Shown here: positions 16,097-24,608 of the stretch, one piece after another
Position numbering within the stretch: position 1 is the first letter of the stretch
How the letters are laid out: each line of letters opens with the position of its first letter
DNA from: Aliarcobacter sp017996075
GTDB lineage: Bacteria > Campylobacterota > Campylobacteria > Campylobacterales > Arcobacteraceae
Strand: one strand, 5' to 3'
DNA length: 63,253 nucleotides
Assembly (NCBI RefSeq): GCF_051062515.1
Contig: NZ_JAMXEK010000009.1
Notes under the pieces: generated by a model
The model's database searches: none
Seen by the model: the letters and a program-made list of their open reading frames with translations, nothing else
Told to the model about the DNA's origin: nothing
Program-made: the position numbers and the translations under genes

Positions 16097-17905
16097 ATGA
16101 AAAAAAACGTAATCGAAGAGCAAAGCATAAATGATAATAACTACAAAAAACTAAAAGAGCTTTTCCCTCATGCGGTGAGTATTAATGAGAGTGGCAAGTA
16201 TGTGATTGATAAAGAAAAACTACAGATGAGTTTAGACCCAAGTAAGGCAGAGATAAAAGAGGATGGGTATGGGCTTAACTGGGTTGGGAAAAAAGAGGCT
16301 TATCATAATGCATTTACAAAAAATTATAAAGTTCTAAAACCACTTAAAGATGATTCTAAAAACTGGGATGAAACAGAAAATATTCTTATAAAAGGTGATA
16401 ATCTTGATGCTCTAAAAATACTTCGACAAAACTACTTTGAATCTATAAAAATGATTTATATCGATCCTCCTTATAACACTAAAAATGATGGTTTTGTTTA
16501 TAATGACAATTTCACAACTTCAACTGAACAAACACTTGAAGAGCTTGGGTATGATAAAGAGTACATAGACTATATAGAAAATATTCAAGGTGCTAAAACA
16601 CATAGTGGTTGGCTTAGTTTTATGTACCCTAGACTCCTTTTAGCAAAAGATTTGCTCAAAGATGATGGAGTGATATTTATCTCTATTGATGATAATGAAG
16701 CGGCACAGTTAAAACTTTTATGTGATGAAATTTTTTGCGAAGAGAACTTTTTATCTCAATTTTTATGGAAGAAGAAAGGAACAACTTCTAATGTAGAAGG
16801 TGCAGAAGTTAGTTCACAAGTTGATTATCAATTATGTTATAAAAAAAGTCAAAATGCTAAAATAAAACAACGAAAGACAGAAAAAGAAACTCGTCAATAT
16901 CCATATAGTGATGAAATTGGAAGTTATCGTACAACCGTGATTGAAAAAAAAGATTCTGGTGGATATAAAAGAGACACTATGAAGTTTGAAATTTTAGGAC
17001 ATAAACCTAGAAATGGTAAAAGATGGCAAATTGGTATAGAGACTGCAAAAGAGTTAGAAGCAAAAAATAAATTTATTTATGATGGTGAAAAAATTATTTT
17101 AAAGATATACGATTTTGAAGATAAGGATACTTATTCAGCACAACCAAATTTACTTGATTTTTGTGGTTCTTCTGATTCTGCTTCAAAATTAGTAAATCAA
17201 GAAATTTTTGGGAATACAGAATTATTTGATACGCCAAAACCTCTTGAATTATTAAATTATTTTATAAATATAACGACTGATGAAAACGATATAATCCTAG
17301 ACTTCTTCTCAGGTAGTGGAACAACTGCGCATGCTGTTATGGATTTAAATGCACAAGATAATGGAAATCGAAAATTTATTTGTGTTCAGTGGGCTGAAAA
17401 AACACCTGAAAAAAGTGAAGCAAAAAAAGCTGGATATGAAACTATATTTGATATTACAAAAGCTAGAATAGATAAAGCAGGAGAACAAATATCAAAAGGT
17501 GATATAGGTTTTAGAACTTTTGAAATAGTGGAAGACCAAAAACAGAAAATTTACCAAAAATCACTGGAAGATGTTAGTCAAAAAGATTTATTAGCTATGA
17601 TGGAGAAACCTGATATTTCATCAAATGAAGAGATACTTTATAATCTATTTGTAGCAGAAGCTTTACCACTTACTGCAAAGCATATTGAACTTATAAAAGA
17701 TAAACTTTATTTAGCGTCAAATGTAGCTTTTATTCTTGGTGATATAACTTCTGATGAATTGGTTGAAGCTTTAAAAGATAAAAAAGAGTGTGAATATATC
17801 ACTGTGTATTCTCCAAATATTAGCAATGATAAGTTTACTCTTGAAATAGAAAGTAATATATCAAAACTTGGTATCAAAAGTGATAAGCTAAGATTTAGAG
17901 GATAG
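16097..17905 (+). CDS. mod: Type III restriction-modification DNA methyltransferase (Mod)
   Basis: A 602-residue adenine-N6 methyltransferase that modifies the recognition site and supplies specificity to the type III complex. The catalytic motif IV is DPPYNTKND at 123-131, and the AdoMet-binding motif I DFFSGSGTT lies near 403-411. Motif IV before motif I is the beta-class order typical of Mod. The region between (about 210-370) holds the target recognition domain. Length is normal; no repeat tract that would cause phase variation is visible. The start has AGAGGA upstream and follows the YobI-like gene by 14 bases. RhuM and Res follow at once. Confidence 0.93.
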   Translation: MKKNVIEEQSINDNNYKKLKELFPHAVSINESGKYVIDKEKLQMSLDPSKAEIKEDGYGLNWVGKKEAYHNAFTKNYKVLKPLKDDSKNWDETENILIKGDNLDALKILRQNYFESIKMIYIDPPYNTKNDGFVYNDNFTTSTEQTLEELGYDKEYIDYIENIQGAKTHSGWLSFMYPRLLLAKDLLKDDGVIFISIDDNEAAQLKLLCDEIFCEENFLSQFLWKKKGTTSNVEGAEVSSQVDYQLCYKKSQNAKIKQRKTEKETRQYPYSDEIGSYRTTVIEKKDSGGYKRDTMKFEILGHKPRNGKRWQIGIETAKELEAKNKFIYDGEKIILKIYDFEDKDTYSAQPNLLDFCGSSDSASKLVNQEIFGNTELFDTPKPLELLNYFINITTDENDIILDFFSGSGTTAHAVMDLNAQDNGNRKFICVQWAEKTPEKSEAKKAGYETIFDITKARIDKAGEQISKGDIGFRTFEIVEDQKQKIYQKSLEDVSQKDLLAMMEKPDISSNEEILYNLFVAEALPLTAKHIELIKDKLYLASNVAFILGDITSDELVEALKDKKECEYITVYSPNISNDKFTLEIESNISKLGIKSDKLRFRG

Positions 17906-17907
17906 AT

Positions 17908-18942
17908 ATGGAAGAAAATCTAAATATTATTATCTATTCAAGTGAAGATGGAAAAACAAAACTTGATGTAAAACTTGAAAATGAGACTTTGTGGTTAAAC
18001 CAAAAGCAACTTTGTGAACTTTTTGGGAAATCAAAATCTACTATAAGTGAACATATTAAAACTATTTTTGAAGATGAAGAACTAGATGAAAAAGTGGTTG
18101 TTCGGAATTACCGAACAACCACTCAGCATGGTGCAATAGAGGGAAAAACTCAATCAACTGATGTGAGATATTATAATCTAGATATGATAATTGCTCTTGG
18201 ATTTAAAGTACGAAGTAGAACGGGTGTACAATTTAGAAAATGGGCAAATAATATACTAAAAGAGTATGTTATAAAAGGTTTTGCAATGGATGATGAAAGG
18301 CTTAAAAATCCTCCTGTGGCAAATTCTTTGGTTCCTGATTATTTTGAAGAGATGATAGAGCGAATTAGAGATATAAGGGCTAGTGAAAGAAGAGTATATT
18401 TAAGAGTAAAAGAGATATTTGCACTTGCTAGTGATTATGATCCTACATGGAGTGAAACAACACGATTTTTTCAGCATATTCAAAATAAACTTCATTTTGC
18501 TATTACAAAATTAACAGCAGCTGAAATTATTTCTCAAAGAGCAAATGCTAGTTTGCCAAATATGGGTATTACAACTCTTTCTACAGATAGTATAAAAAGT
18601 ACAGATGTAACAGTGGCTAAAAATTATCTAAGCGAAAAAGAGATTGAAGAACTTAATCGAATAGTTGTAATGTGGTTGGATTATGCAGAAGATCAAGCTA
18701 AAAGAAAACAACAAGTGTTTTTAAATGATTGGGAAAATAGATTAGATGCATTTTTAGAGTTTAATGAAAGAGATATTTTACAAAATTTTGGACAAATTTC
18801 AAAAAAAGAAGCAGATAAAAAAGCTAAAGATGAATATAAAATATTTTCTGCACAAAGAAGAGCTCAAAAAGAAGAACAAGGATTTATAGAAAATATAAAA
18901 GCCTTAGAAAATATTGCAAAAATGGTAAAAGAGAAAAAATAA
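17908..18942 (+). CDS. RhuM family protein inside the type III R-M operon
   Basis: A 344-residue RhuM (virulence_RhuM) protein. The N-terminal part (about 25-60: LWLNQKQLCELFGKSKSTISEHIKTIF) is a helix-turn-helix DNA-binding segment. It is followed by the family core with QHGAIEGKTQ, DVRYYNLDMIIALGFKVRS and TGVQFRKWAN. RhuM was first noted in Salmonella but is widespread between R-M subunit genes, where its role is unproven; a regulator or specificity accessory is plausible. Its start is two bases after the mod stop, and its TAA overlaps the res ATG (TAATG). A 13-bp perfect inverted repeat lies within it at 18093-18123. Confidence 0.88.
   Translation: MEENLNIIIYSSEDGKTKLDVKLENETLWLNQKQLCELFGKSKSTISEHIKTIFEDEELDEKVVVRNYRTTTQHGAIEGKTQSTDVRYYNLDMIIALGFKVRSRTGVQFRKWANNILKEYVIKGFAMDDERLKNPPVANSLVPDYFEEMIERIRDIRASERRVYLRVKEIFALASDYDPTWSETTRFFQHIQNKLHFAITKLTAAEIISQRANASLPNMGITTLSTDSIKSTDVTVAKNYLSEKEIEELNRIVVMWLDYAEDQAKRKQQVFLNDWENRLDAFLEFNERDILQNFGQISKKEADKKAKDEYKIFSAQRRAQKEEQGFIENIKALENIAKMVKEKK
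18093..18123. repeat. 13-bp perfect inverted repeat inside the RhuM gene
   Basis: Arms AGTGGTTGTTCGG (18093-18105) and CCGAACAACCACT (18111-18123) flank the 5-base loop AATTA. The arms are about 54% G+C in a very AT-rich setting. The repeat encodes VVVRNYRTTT, part of a conserved RhuM stretch. Confidence 0.85.
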
Positions 18943-21887
18943 TGCTAAAAATAAAATTTGACAGACTTGATTATCAAGAACTTGCAGTAAATAATATCAG
19001 TGATGTATTCAAAAATATAGCATTTAAAACAAATGATAATAAGAAAAGTAATCCATCTTTTGATTTACAAGCTTCAAAAAGTATATTAGTAAATAATATT
19101 ACAAAAGTTAGAGAAATAAATAAAGTAGATATTGGTGATACTTCTATTAGAGATGAGCTTGTTATAGATACTTTAATGGAAACAGGTACTGGAAAAACTT
19201 TTACATTTTTAGAGTCAATATATAGGCTGAATAGAGATTATGGACTTTGTAAGTTCATAATCTTAGTGCCTTCAAATCCAATTCGACAAGGTACTATTAA
19301 AAATATCAATATTACAAAAGAATTTTTTACAAAAGAGTACGGTAAACAAATATCAGTTTATAACTATAGTGAAAAAACTGTTTTAAATTATATAAATGCA
19401 AGTAGTCAAAATATCTCTGTTTTGGTATCGACTTATCAATCGTTTAACAAAGCAACAAACAGTATTAATAAAAATAAAATAGAACAAACTCTTATTGGTC
19501 GTTCTCGAAGTTATATGCAAGCTATAGGACATTTAAGACCTGTAATAATTATAGATGAACCACATAGATTTGAGGGAAAACAAACAGCAAAATATCTAAA
19601 AGAGTTTAATGCTCTTTTTACATTAAGGTTTGGTGCAACTTTTAAAGGTGATGATTATAAAAATCTTATATATACTCTTGATAGTGTAGATGCATTTAGT
19701 CGTGGACTTGTAAAAGCTATAACAGTTGATACAGTAGGAAATGAAAATGTAGATAATCATACTATAGGTCTTAAAGACGTAAAAGGGGCTAGTCAAAAAG
19801 AATATATAGCAAAAATAGAATATAAAGATATTAATTCTAAACCAAAACTTACTGAATTAAAGCATGGTGAGAACTTAGGGGAAAAAGTAGGGATTGAATA
19901 TCTAACTAGTTATGTAGTTGAAAAAATTACTAAAAGTGAAGTGATATTTACAAATGGTATTTCAATACTTTTGGGAGAGAGTGAGAGCTATGGAGTACTT
20001 CTTGATGAAGTGCAAAAAGCTATTGTTGATACAGCTATAAAAAATCATTTTGAAAGAGAAGAAGAATTATTTAAACTGAATATCAAATCACTTTGTCTGT
20101 TTTTTATAGATAGAGTTGATAAATATTTGACTGAAGATGGGATTAATGGAAAGTTAGCACTTCTTTTTGAAACTTTATACCTAAAAAATTTAGAACAAAT
20201 TTTAAAAAAAGATAATTTAGATGAAGATTATAAAAAATATCTTTTGAAAACAAAAGATTCTGTAAAAGAAGTACACAGTGGATATTTTGCAAAATCTAAA
20301 AAAGAGGGAGATGAAGCAGAAGCTATTGAGCTAATTTTAAATAAAAAAGAAGAATTATTAAGTTTTGATAGTGATCTTAGATTTATATTTTCTCAATGGG
20401 CTTTACAAGAAGGATGGGATAACCCAAATGTAATGACACTTTGTAAATTAGCTCCTAGTAATTCTAAAATATCTAAATTACAACAAATAGGTAGGGGATT
20501 AAGACTTGCAGTAAATCAAGATGGAAAAAGAATTACAAAAGATGATAGTAATTTTGATTTTGTAAATGAACTTTTTGTTGTTATTCCATCAACTGAAGAA
20601 AATTTTGTAACTTCAATACAAAAAGAGATAAGTGAAAACAGTATTAGGCAAGTATCAAAATTGTTTAATGAAGATATTATGGTAGATAATCACATAGCAT
20701 CAACTTCAAGAGCTGCTACAAGATTACTTGATAAACTTGATGAAATAGGATTTATTTCAATAGATGATAATGATATGAGTGAAATAATAATATCAAAAGA
20801 AGATTATTCAACAAGGTCAAAAGAATTAGAATCTTTAGATATAAAAGGTTGTGATAATAGTAAATTAAAAGAGTATTTTGATAGTTTCTTTAAAACAACA
20901 AACAGAATAAAAGCAAAAGATAGAAGTGATAAAAAAGAAAAAGGAAAAATAAAAATCCATCAAGAAAATTTCCAAAAGTTTAAAACTTTATGGGAGAATT
21001 TAAACTATGATGCAGTTGTAAAATATGATATTAATAGCGAAGTTTTAATAGAAAAAGCAAGAGATAAAATTAATGAAAACTTTACAATAAGTGGACAAGA
21101 TATTATTGTTAAAAGAGATAAAAATATTGAAGATAAAAATAAACATGATAGTGAAAAAGAGACAATACATGTAGAAACACATTCTATTTTTACACTGTAT
21201 GAGTTTGTAAAAGCACTTTCTAATAGTACAAAGTTAAGTATGCAAACAATTGCCAAAGTATTACATGGTATAAAAAAAGAAAAATTTGATTTAATATATC
21301 AAAATGAAAATTTAGCACTTAAAAAAATAGAAGAACAATTAGTAAGTTCAATTTATGAAGTTATTATAAATAAAATATCTTATGATTTAAAAGAAATAAA
21401 AACTTGTAATACATCTTTAACAGATAAGAATGGAAATTTAAAAGAGTTTATACCTGAGGGAAGTTTAGGTACAGAAACATATAAAATTAAATCTAAGAAT
21501 ATAAGAGAATTGTCAATCTATGATGAAGACTTTATGGAAGTTGATAGTAATATAGAAAAGCTTACTATTGATGAATCTAGTGATAAAAGAATTACAGTTT
21601 TTGGAAAACTACCAAAAGTAAATATTCCAACAGCTCATGGAAGACATTATAATCCAGATTTTGGATATGTGATTGAATCAAAAGAGGGTAAAGAATTATA
21701 TTTTGTAGTTGAATCAAAAGGCTATGATAAATTTGATGATATAAGCACAAAAGAAAAACTTCAAATCAAAAGTGCTGAAGCATTTTTTAAAAAATTGCGT
21801 GAAATGGGTGTAAATGTAGAGTATCAAACTAAGTTAAATAGTCCTGATTTGTCTCAACTTATAAGTGATATATTAAAAGATAGTTAG
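18942..21887 (+). CDS. res: Type III restriction endonuclease subunit (Res)
   Basis: A 981-residue superfamily 2 helicase-nuclease that with Mod cleaves unmodified DNA after ATP-driven translocation. Motif I is METGTGKT (79-86), motif II is IIDEPHRF near 202 (DEPH box), and motif VI is QQIGRGLRLAV near 515. The C-terminal nuclease has the PD-ExK arrangement, NPDFGYV near 903 and VVESKG near 924. Full length and intact motifs indicate an active enzyme. It is the last gene of the operon, overlapping RhuM by one base. Confidence 0.93.
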   Translation: MLKIKFDRLDYQELAVNNISDVFKNIAFKTNDNKKSNPSFDLQASKSILVNNITKVREINKVDIGDTSIRDELVIDTLMETGTGKTFTFLESIYRLNRDYGLCKFIILVPSNPIRQGTIKNINITKEFFTKEYGKQISVYNYSEKTVLNYINASSQNISVLVSTYQSFNKATNSINKNKIEQTLIGRSRSYMQAIGHLRPVIIIDEPHRFEGKQTAKYLKEFNALFTLRFGATFKGDDYKNLIYTLDSVDAFSRGLVKAITVDTVGNENVDNHTIGLKDVKGASQKEYIAKIEYKDINSKPKLTELKHGENLGEKVGIEYLTSYVVEKITKSEVIFTNGISILLGESESYGVLLDEVQKAIVDTAIKNHFEREEELFKLNIKSLCLFFIDRVDKYLTEDGINGKLALLFETLYLKNLEQILKKDNLDEDYKKYLLKTKDSVKEVHSGYFAKSKKEGDEAEAIELILNKKEELLSFDSDLRFIFSQWALQEGWDNPNVMTLCKLAPSNSKISKLQQIGRGLRLAVNQDGKRITKDDSNFDFVNELFVVIPSTEENFVTSIQKEISENSIRQVSKLFNEDIMVDNHIASTSRAATRLLDKLDEIGFISIDDNDMSEIIISKEDYSTRSKELESLDIKGCDNSKLKEYFDSFFKTTNRIKAKDRSDKKEKGKIKIHQENFQKFKTLWENLNYDAVVKYDINSEVLIEKARDKINENFTISGQDIIVKRDKNIEDKNKHDSEKETIHVETHSIFTLYEFVKALSNSTKLSMQTIAKVLHGIKKEKFDLIYQNENLALKKIEEQLVSSIYEVIINKISYDLKEIKTCNTSLTDKNGNLKEFIPEGSLGTETYKIKSKNIRELSIYDEDFMEVDSNIEKLTIDESSDKRITVFGKLPKVNIPTAHGRHYNPDFGYVIESKEGKELYFVVESKGYDKFDDISTKEKLQIKSAEAFFKKLREMGVNVEYQTKLNSPDLSQLISDILKDS

Positions 21888-21956
21888 TTAAATTAAAAAT
21901 ATTCTACTTAATTTTGTCTCTATACTATTATTTTTTAATTTAAATTCAAAGGCTCG

Positions 21957-21980
21957 ATTTTTTAAGTTTACTTAAAAAAT
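21957..21980. repeat. 11-bp palindrome with 2-base loop
   Basis: ATTTTTTAAGT-TT-ACTTAAAAAAT, 70 bases after the res stop codon. Possible bidirectional terminator (T/A-flanked) or a recombinase-binding site at the island edge. Confidence 0.6.
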
Positions 21981-22145
21981 GAGCAAACAACTGGGAGGAG
22001 TCTTTATTTAAAATAAAATATACAATCCAGTTGTTACAGAGTAGTTTTTTAAGATTTATTTTATATATTAAATTTATTTGCCAAACTTCCAAACTTGCCA
22101 AAGCATTACTATATAGTTATTTATTTGAATTAAGTTATTAAAATT

Positions 22146-22155
22146 NNNNNNNNNN
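22146..22155. other. Assembly gap (10 N)
   Basis: Ten consecutive N. The true distance and content between the defence island and the tRNA region are unknown. Confidence 0.99.
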
Positions 22156-22284
22156 TCTGTAATTATATTAAGATTTATTTAAGATTTTGTTCTAAATTTT
22201 AAAAAATGAGAAAAAAAGTGAGAAATTTTTATTACCATTTTGTTGTCAATATGGTAAAAATATCACAAAAAGCTACTCTTTTTA

Positions 22285-22369
22285 TGGTGCAGATAGGGGG
22301 ACTCGAACCCCCACAGATCGCTCCATACGCACCTCAAGCGTACGTGTCTACCAATTCCACCATATCTGC
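22285..22369 (-). tRNA. tRNA-Leu (anticodon GAG), complete
   Basis: On the minus strand the acceptor arms GCAGATA and TATCTGC pair. The D-arm has GGTAGACAC, the anticodon stem TACGC/GCGTA encloses the loop TTGAGGT (GAG), a long class II variable arm follows, and the T-arm is GGGGTTCGAGTCCCC. ACCA is encoded at 22285-22288. It reads CUC/CUU leucine codons. Confidence 0.93.
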
Positions 22370-22378
22370 ATTTTTTAT

Positions 22379-22417
22379 CACCTCAAGGTAGCGTGTCTAC
22401 CGTTCCACCACATCCGC
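22379..22417 (-). pseudogene. 5' half of a second tRNA-Leu(GAG), truncated after the anticodon loop
   Basis: The minus strand has the acceptor half GCGGATG, a class II D-arm (GGTAGACACG) and anticodon arm CTACC-TTGAGGTG, then the sequence turns into TGATAAAAAA and the complete tRNA-Leu begins ten bases later. No matching 3' half (pairing to GCGGATG) follows. The shared string CTTGAGGTG occurs in both genes at the break. Confidence 0.85.
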
Positions 22418-22461
22418 ATAGAAAAAATAGACCGAAATTATATCTATTTTTTCTTAAAATA

Positions 22462-22962
22462 TTAACTATATTCGTTTTTATATTCTACATAATGTTTTGC
22501 ATGGTTTATTAAACCTTGAACTTCTTCATCGCTTAACTCTCTTACAACTTTTGCAGGACTTCCCATAATCATACTTTTTGGTGGAAAAACTTTTCCAGCT
22601 GTTACTAAAGAGTTTGCTCCTACGATACTTCCTTCTCCTATAACTGCGTTATCTAAAATTGTAGCACTCATTCCTATTAGACAGTTATTTTCAACAGTAC
22701 ATCCATGAAGCATAACTTTATGACCAACTGTTACATTATCACCAATAATTGTTTTTGTATTTGTATCTGTATGAATACAAGATAGATCTTGAATATTTGT
22801 ATTTTTACCAATTCTAACCTCATTTACATCAGAACGAATAACACAACCAAACCAAACAGAACTATCTTCTGCTATTTCTATATTTCCAATTAAATCTGCA
22901 CTTGGTGCAATCCAAGCAGATGGTGCGATTTTTGGGTAAAACTCTTTAAATTTTAATATCAT
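22462..22962 (-). CDS. Gamma-carbonic anhydrase family protein
   Basis: A 166-residue left-handed beta-helix protein built from hexapeptide repeats (for example IGNIEI, IGDNVTVG, IGEGSIVG). Three His residues at the positions of the zinc ligands are present: His64 (IHTDT), His81 (GHKV) and His86 (LHGC). The trimeric family interconverts CO2 and bicarbonate or binds metal without proven activity (YrdA/PaaY type). It is transcribed alone, divergent from the dlt operon. Confidence 0.88.
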   Translation of the reverse strand: MILKFKEFYPKIAPSAWIAPSADLIGNIEIAEDSSVWFGCVIRSDVNEVRIGKNTNIQDLSCIHTDTNTKTIIGDNVTVGHKVMLHGCTVENNCLIGMSATILDNAVIGEGSIVGANSLVTAGKVFPPKSMIMGSPAKVVRELSDEEVQGLINHAKHYVEYKNEYS

Positions 22963-23061
22963 AATTTTCTCCTAAATATAAATCTGGATTGTATAAAAAA
23001 AAAGTAGCAATAAAATTACAAATATTTTTTATTTTTTTGCTCAAAATTTTAAAATATTTAA

Positions 23062-23067
23062 TATAAT
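23062..23067 (+). promoter_or_regulatory. -10 element of the dlt operon
   Basis: TATAAT 38 bases ahead of the dltC start; no clear -35 element, as usual in Campylobacterota. Confidence 0.45.
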
Positions 23068-23104
23068 TCCGTTTGTTTTAGATAAAAAAATTTTAGGAAA
23101 TAAA

Positions 23105-23338
23105 ATGGATATTGCTAATAGGATTAAACCTTTGGTTGAAGAGATTGCTTTTAAAAGTGTTGAAATAGATGAGCCATTATATACATCAAATTTAATTGAT
23201 AGTATGGGAACAGTTGATTTAGCAATGATGTTAGAAGATGAGTTTGGAATAAAAATTGATACTAGAGATATTATAGAGAGTAATTTTGACAGTATTAGTA
23301 AATTGGTTAACTACATAAAAAGTAGAATTGGTGAATAA
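23105..23338 (+). CDS. dltC: DltC-like D-alanyl carrier protein
   Basis: A 77-residue acyl-carrier-type four-helix protein. The phosphopantetheine attachment Ser33 lies in DSMG, and EFGIKI follows as in DltC and ACP. In Dlt systems the carrier receives D-alanine from DltA as a thioester and passes it to the membrane acyltransferase DltB. First gene of the operon with an AGGAAA ribosome binding site; the next gene overlaps its 3' end. A carrier specific to this pathway rather than fatty-acid ACP is inferred from the operon. Confidence 0.85.
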   Translation: MDIANRIKPLVEEIAFKSVEIDEPLYTSNLIDSMGTVDLAMMLEDEFGIKIDTRDIIESNFDSISKLVNYIKSRIGE

Positions 23339-24458
23339 TCGTCTAGTTTTAAATATTTCTGCGCTATTTTCTGCATTTTTTGTAGTTTTTATTATACTTT
23401 TTTTTACAAAAGATAGATTGTTTGAATATTATTTTACTTATTTAGAATCTCTTAAAAAAACAGTTGAACTACAAAGTGATTTAGAAAGTGGAAAAATTGT
23501 ATTGTTTGGTTCTTCAGAATTAGTAGTTTATCCTAATCAAAAATTTTTACCTCAAAACTTCTTTAATAATGATTTAAAAATACCTTTAAGAGTTCAAGGA
23601 AATGAAGGTCATCAATCATTTGTAATATTATCTCAATTAGCAGCTTTTGATAATAAAAAAGTTAGAGAAAATGCAAAAGTGGTAGTTCTTTTATCTCCTA
23701 GTTGGTTTACAGGAAGTAGTGACAACGGTCTTACTATGGCAAAATTTTTAGAATATATGAATTTAGGTATGATGAATAAACTCTATTTTGAAGGTCAAAC
23801 TCAAGATAAGTATAAATTTTTAATAAGTGATTATATTCAAAATAATATCTCATATATCAAAGATCCAACTTTTATATATCAAACACCATATAAAAAGATG
23901 AAAGATGAATATATAAATAATAAAATTAAAAAATTTATGATAGAAAAATTTGATGAAAAGTATGTAAAATCGCAAGATATTAAATATTTTAAGCAAGATT
24001 TGAATTTTGATGATTTAAAAAATGAAGCAAAAAATATAGAAATTTCATCTTCAAATAATAATCTTGGAATTAACAATGAGTATTATTCAAAATATGTTGA
24101 ACCACAAATTGCAAAAAATAGCTTCCCATTTGAAATAGTAATCCCTCCATCTTTGGAAAAAAATGAAGAGTATCAAGATTTTTTAGATTTACTAGATTTT
24201 TTAGATAGCTACAAAATTAAACCACTTTTTATAATGCAAGATTTACACCCTTATGTATTTAGTAAAAATAGAGAAAATGCAAACTTACTTATGGAAACAA
24301 TAAAATCAAAAGTTTTGGAACATAACTTTGAATATATGGATATGTGGACATATAAAAAAGAGGATTATGAGATTGGAACATTAACAGATATTGTTCATTT
24401 TGGTGAGTTAGGTTGGGTTAAAGCCAATCAAAAAATAGTTGATTATTTTGTTAAATAA
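23328..24458 (+). CDS. dltD: DltD-like membrane-anchored transfer protein
   Basis: A 376-residue protein with one N-terminal membrane helix (about 8-27) and an extracytoplasmic SGNH-like domain. The nucleophile motif is GSSE (61-64), and the catalytic Asp354 and His357 sit in DIVHF near the C-terminus, so the Ser-Asp-His set is complete. In Dlt systems DltD moves or trims D-alanine on the extracytoplasmic acceptor. It starts at TTG 23328 or GTG 23331, both overlapping dltC. Length is close to the Gram-positive DltD family. Confidence 0.85.
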   Translation: MVNNRLVLNISALFSAFFVVFIILFFTKDRLFEYYFTYLESLKKTVELQSDLESGKIVLFGSSELVVYPNQKFLPQNFFNNDLKIPLRVQGNEGHQSFVILSQLAAFDNKKVRENAKVVVLLSPSWFTGSSDNGLTMAKFLEYMNLGMMNKLYFEGQTQDKYKFLISDYIQNNISYIKDPTFIYQTPYKKMKDEYINNKIKKFMIEKFDEKYVKSQDIKYFKQDLNFDDLKNEAKNIEISSSNNNLGINNEYYSKYVEPQIAKNSFPFEIVIPPSLEKNEEYQDFLDLLDFLDSYKIKPLFIMQDLHPYVFSKNRENANLLMETIKSKVLEHNFEYMDMWTYKKEDYEIGTLTDIVHFGELGWVKANQKIVDYFVK

Positions 24459-24467
24459 GGAAATTTT

Positions 24468-24608
24468 TTGAGATATTTTTTTAAATTCTTTTTTATATAT
24501 CTGCTTTTGATAGTTGGTCTTTTGTATATTTTAGCTGATGAAAATATAAATGATTTAAGTGGGAATGATGTTGATTCTACTGTTGAATTTGTATACGAGG
24601 AGTTTTAA
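24468..24608 (+). CDS. dltX: DltX-like small membrane protein
   Basis: A 46-residue ORF with start TTG 24468 nine bases after dltD and an AAGGAAA site. It has one membrane helix (about 3-23) and a C-terminus ending in FVYEEF. DltX of Gram-positives is a ~50-residue single-helix protein with an FIYNEF-like C-terminal end that is essential for D-alanylation and contacts DltB. Size, topology, terminal motif and position directly before dltB all agree. Its stop codon overlaps the dltB ATG. Such a gene is easily missed because of its length and TTG start. Confidence 0.8.
   Translation: MRYFFKFFFIYLLLIVGLLYILADENINDLSGNDVDSTVEFVYEEF

Larger units (their letters stand above)
21888..22284. other. 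Intergenic stretch at the island's right side, no gene seen
   Basis: No coding frame is convincing. It holds a palindrome (21957-21980), a longer-range inverted repeat AACAACTGG/CCAGTTGTT (about 21985-22037), the 10-N gap and AT-rich filler before the tRNA. The terminator of the res transcript is probably here. Confidence 0.5.

Noticed and set aside
16097..17905. Possible phase-variable mod gene
   Set aside because: No long homopolymer or short tandem repeat tract is present in or just upstream of the gene.
22206..22391. 61-codon plus-strand ORF across the tRNA region
   Set aside because: It is the reverse strand of the complete tRNA-Leu and the half tRNA; the 'protein' is the translated tRNA complement.
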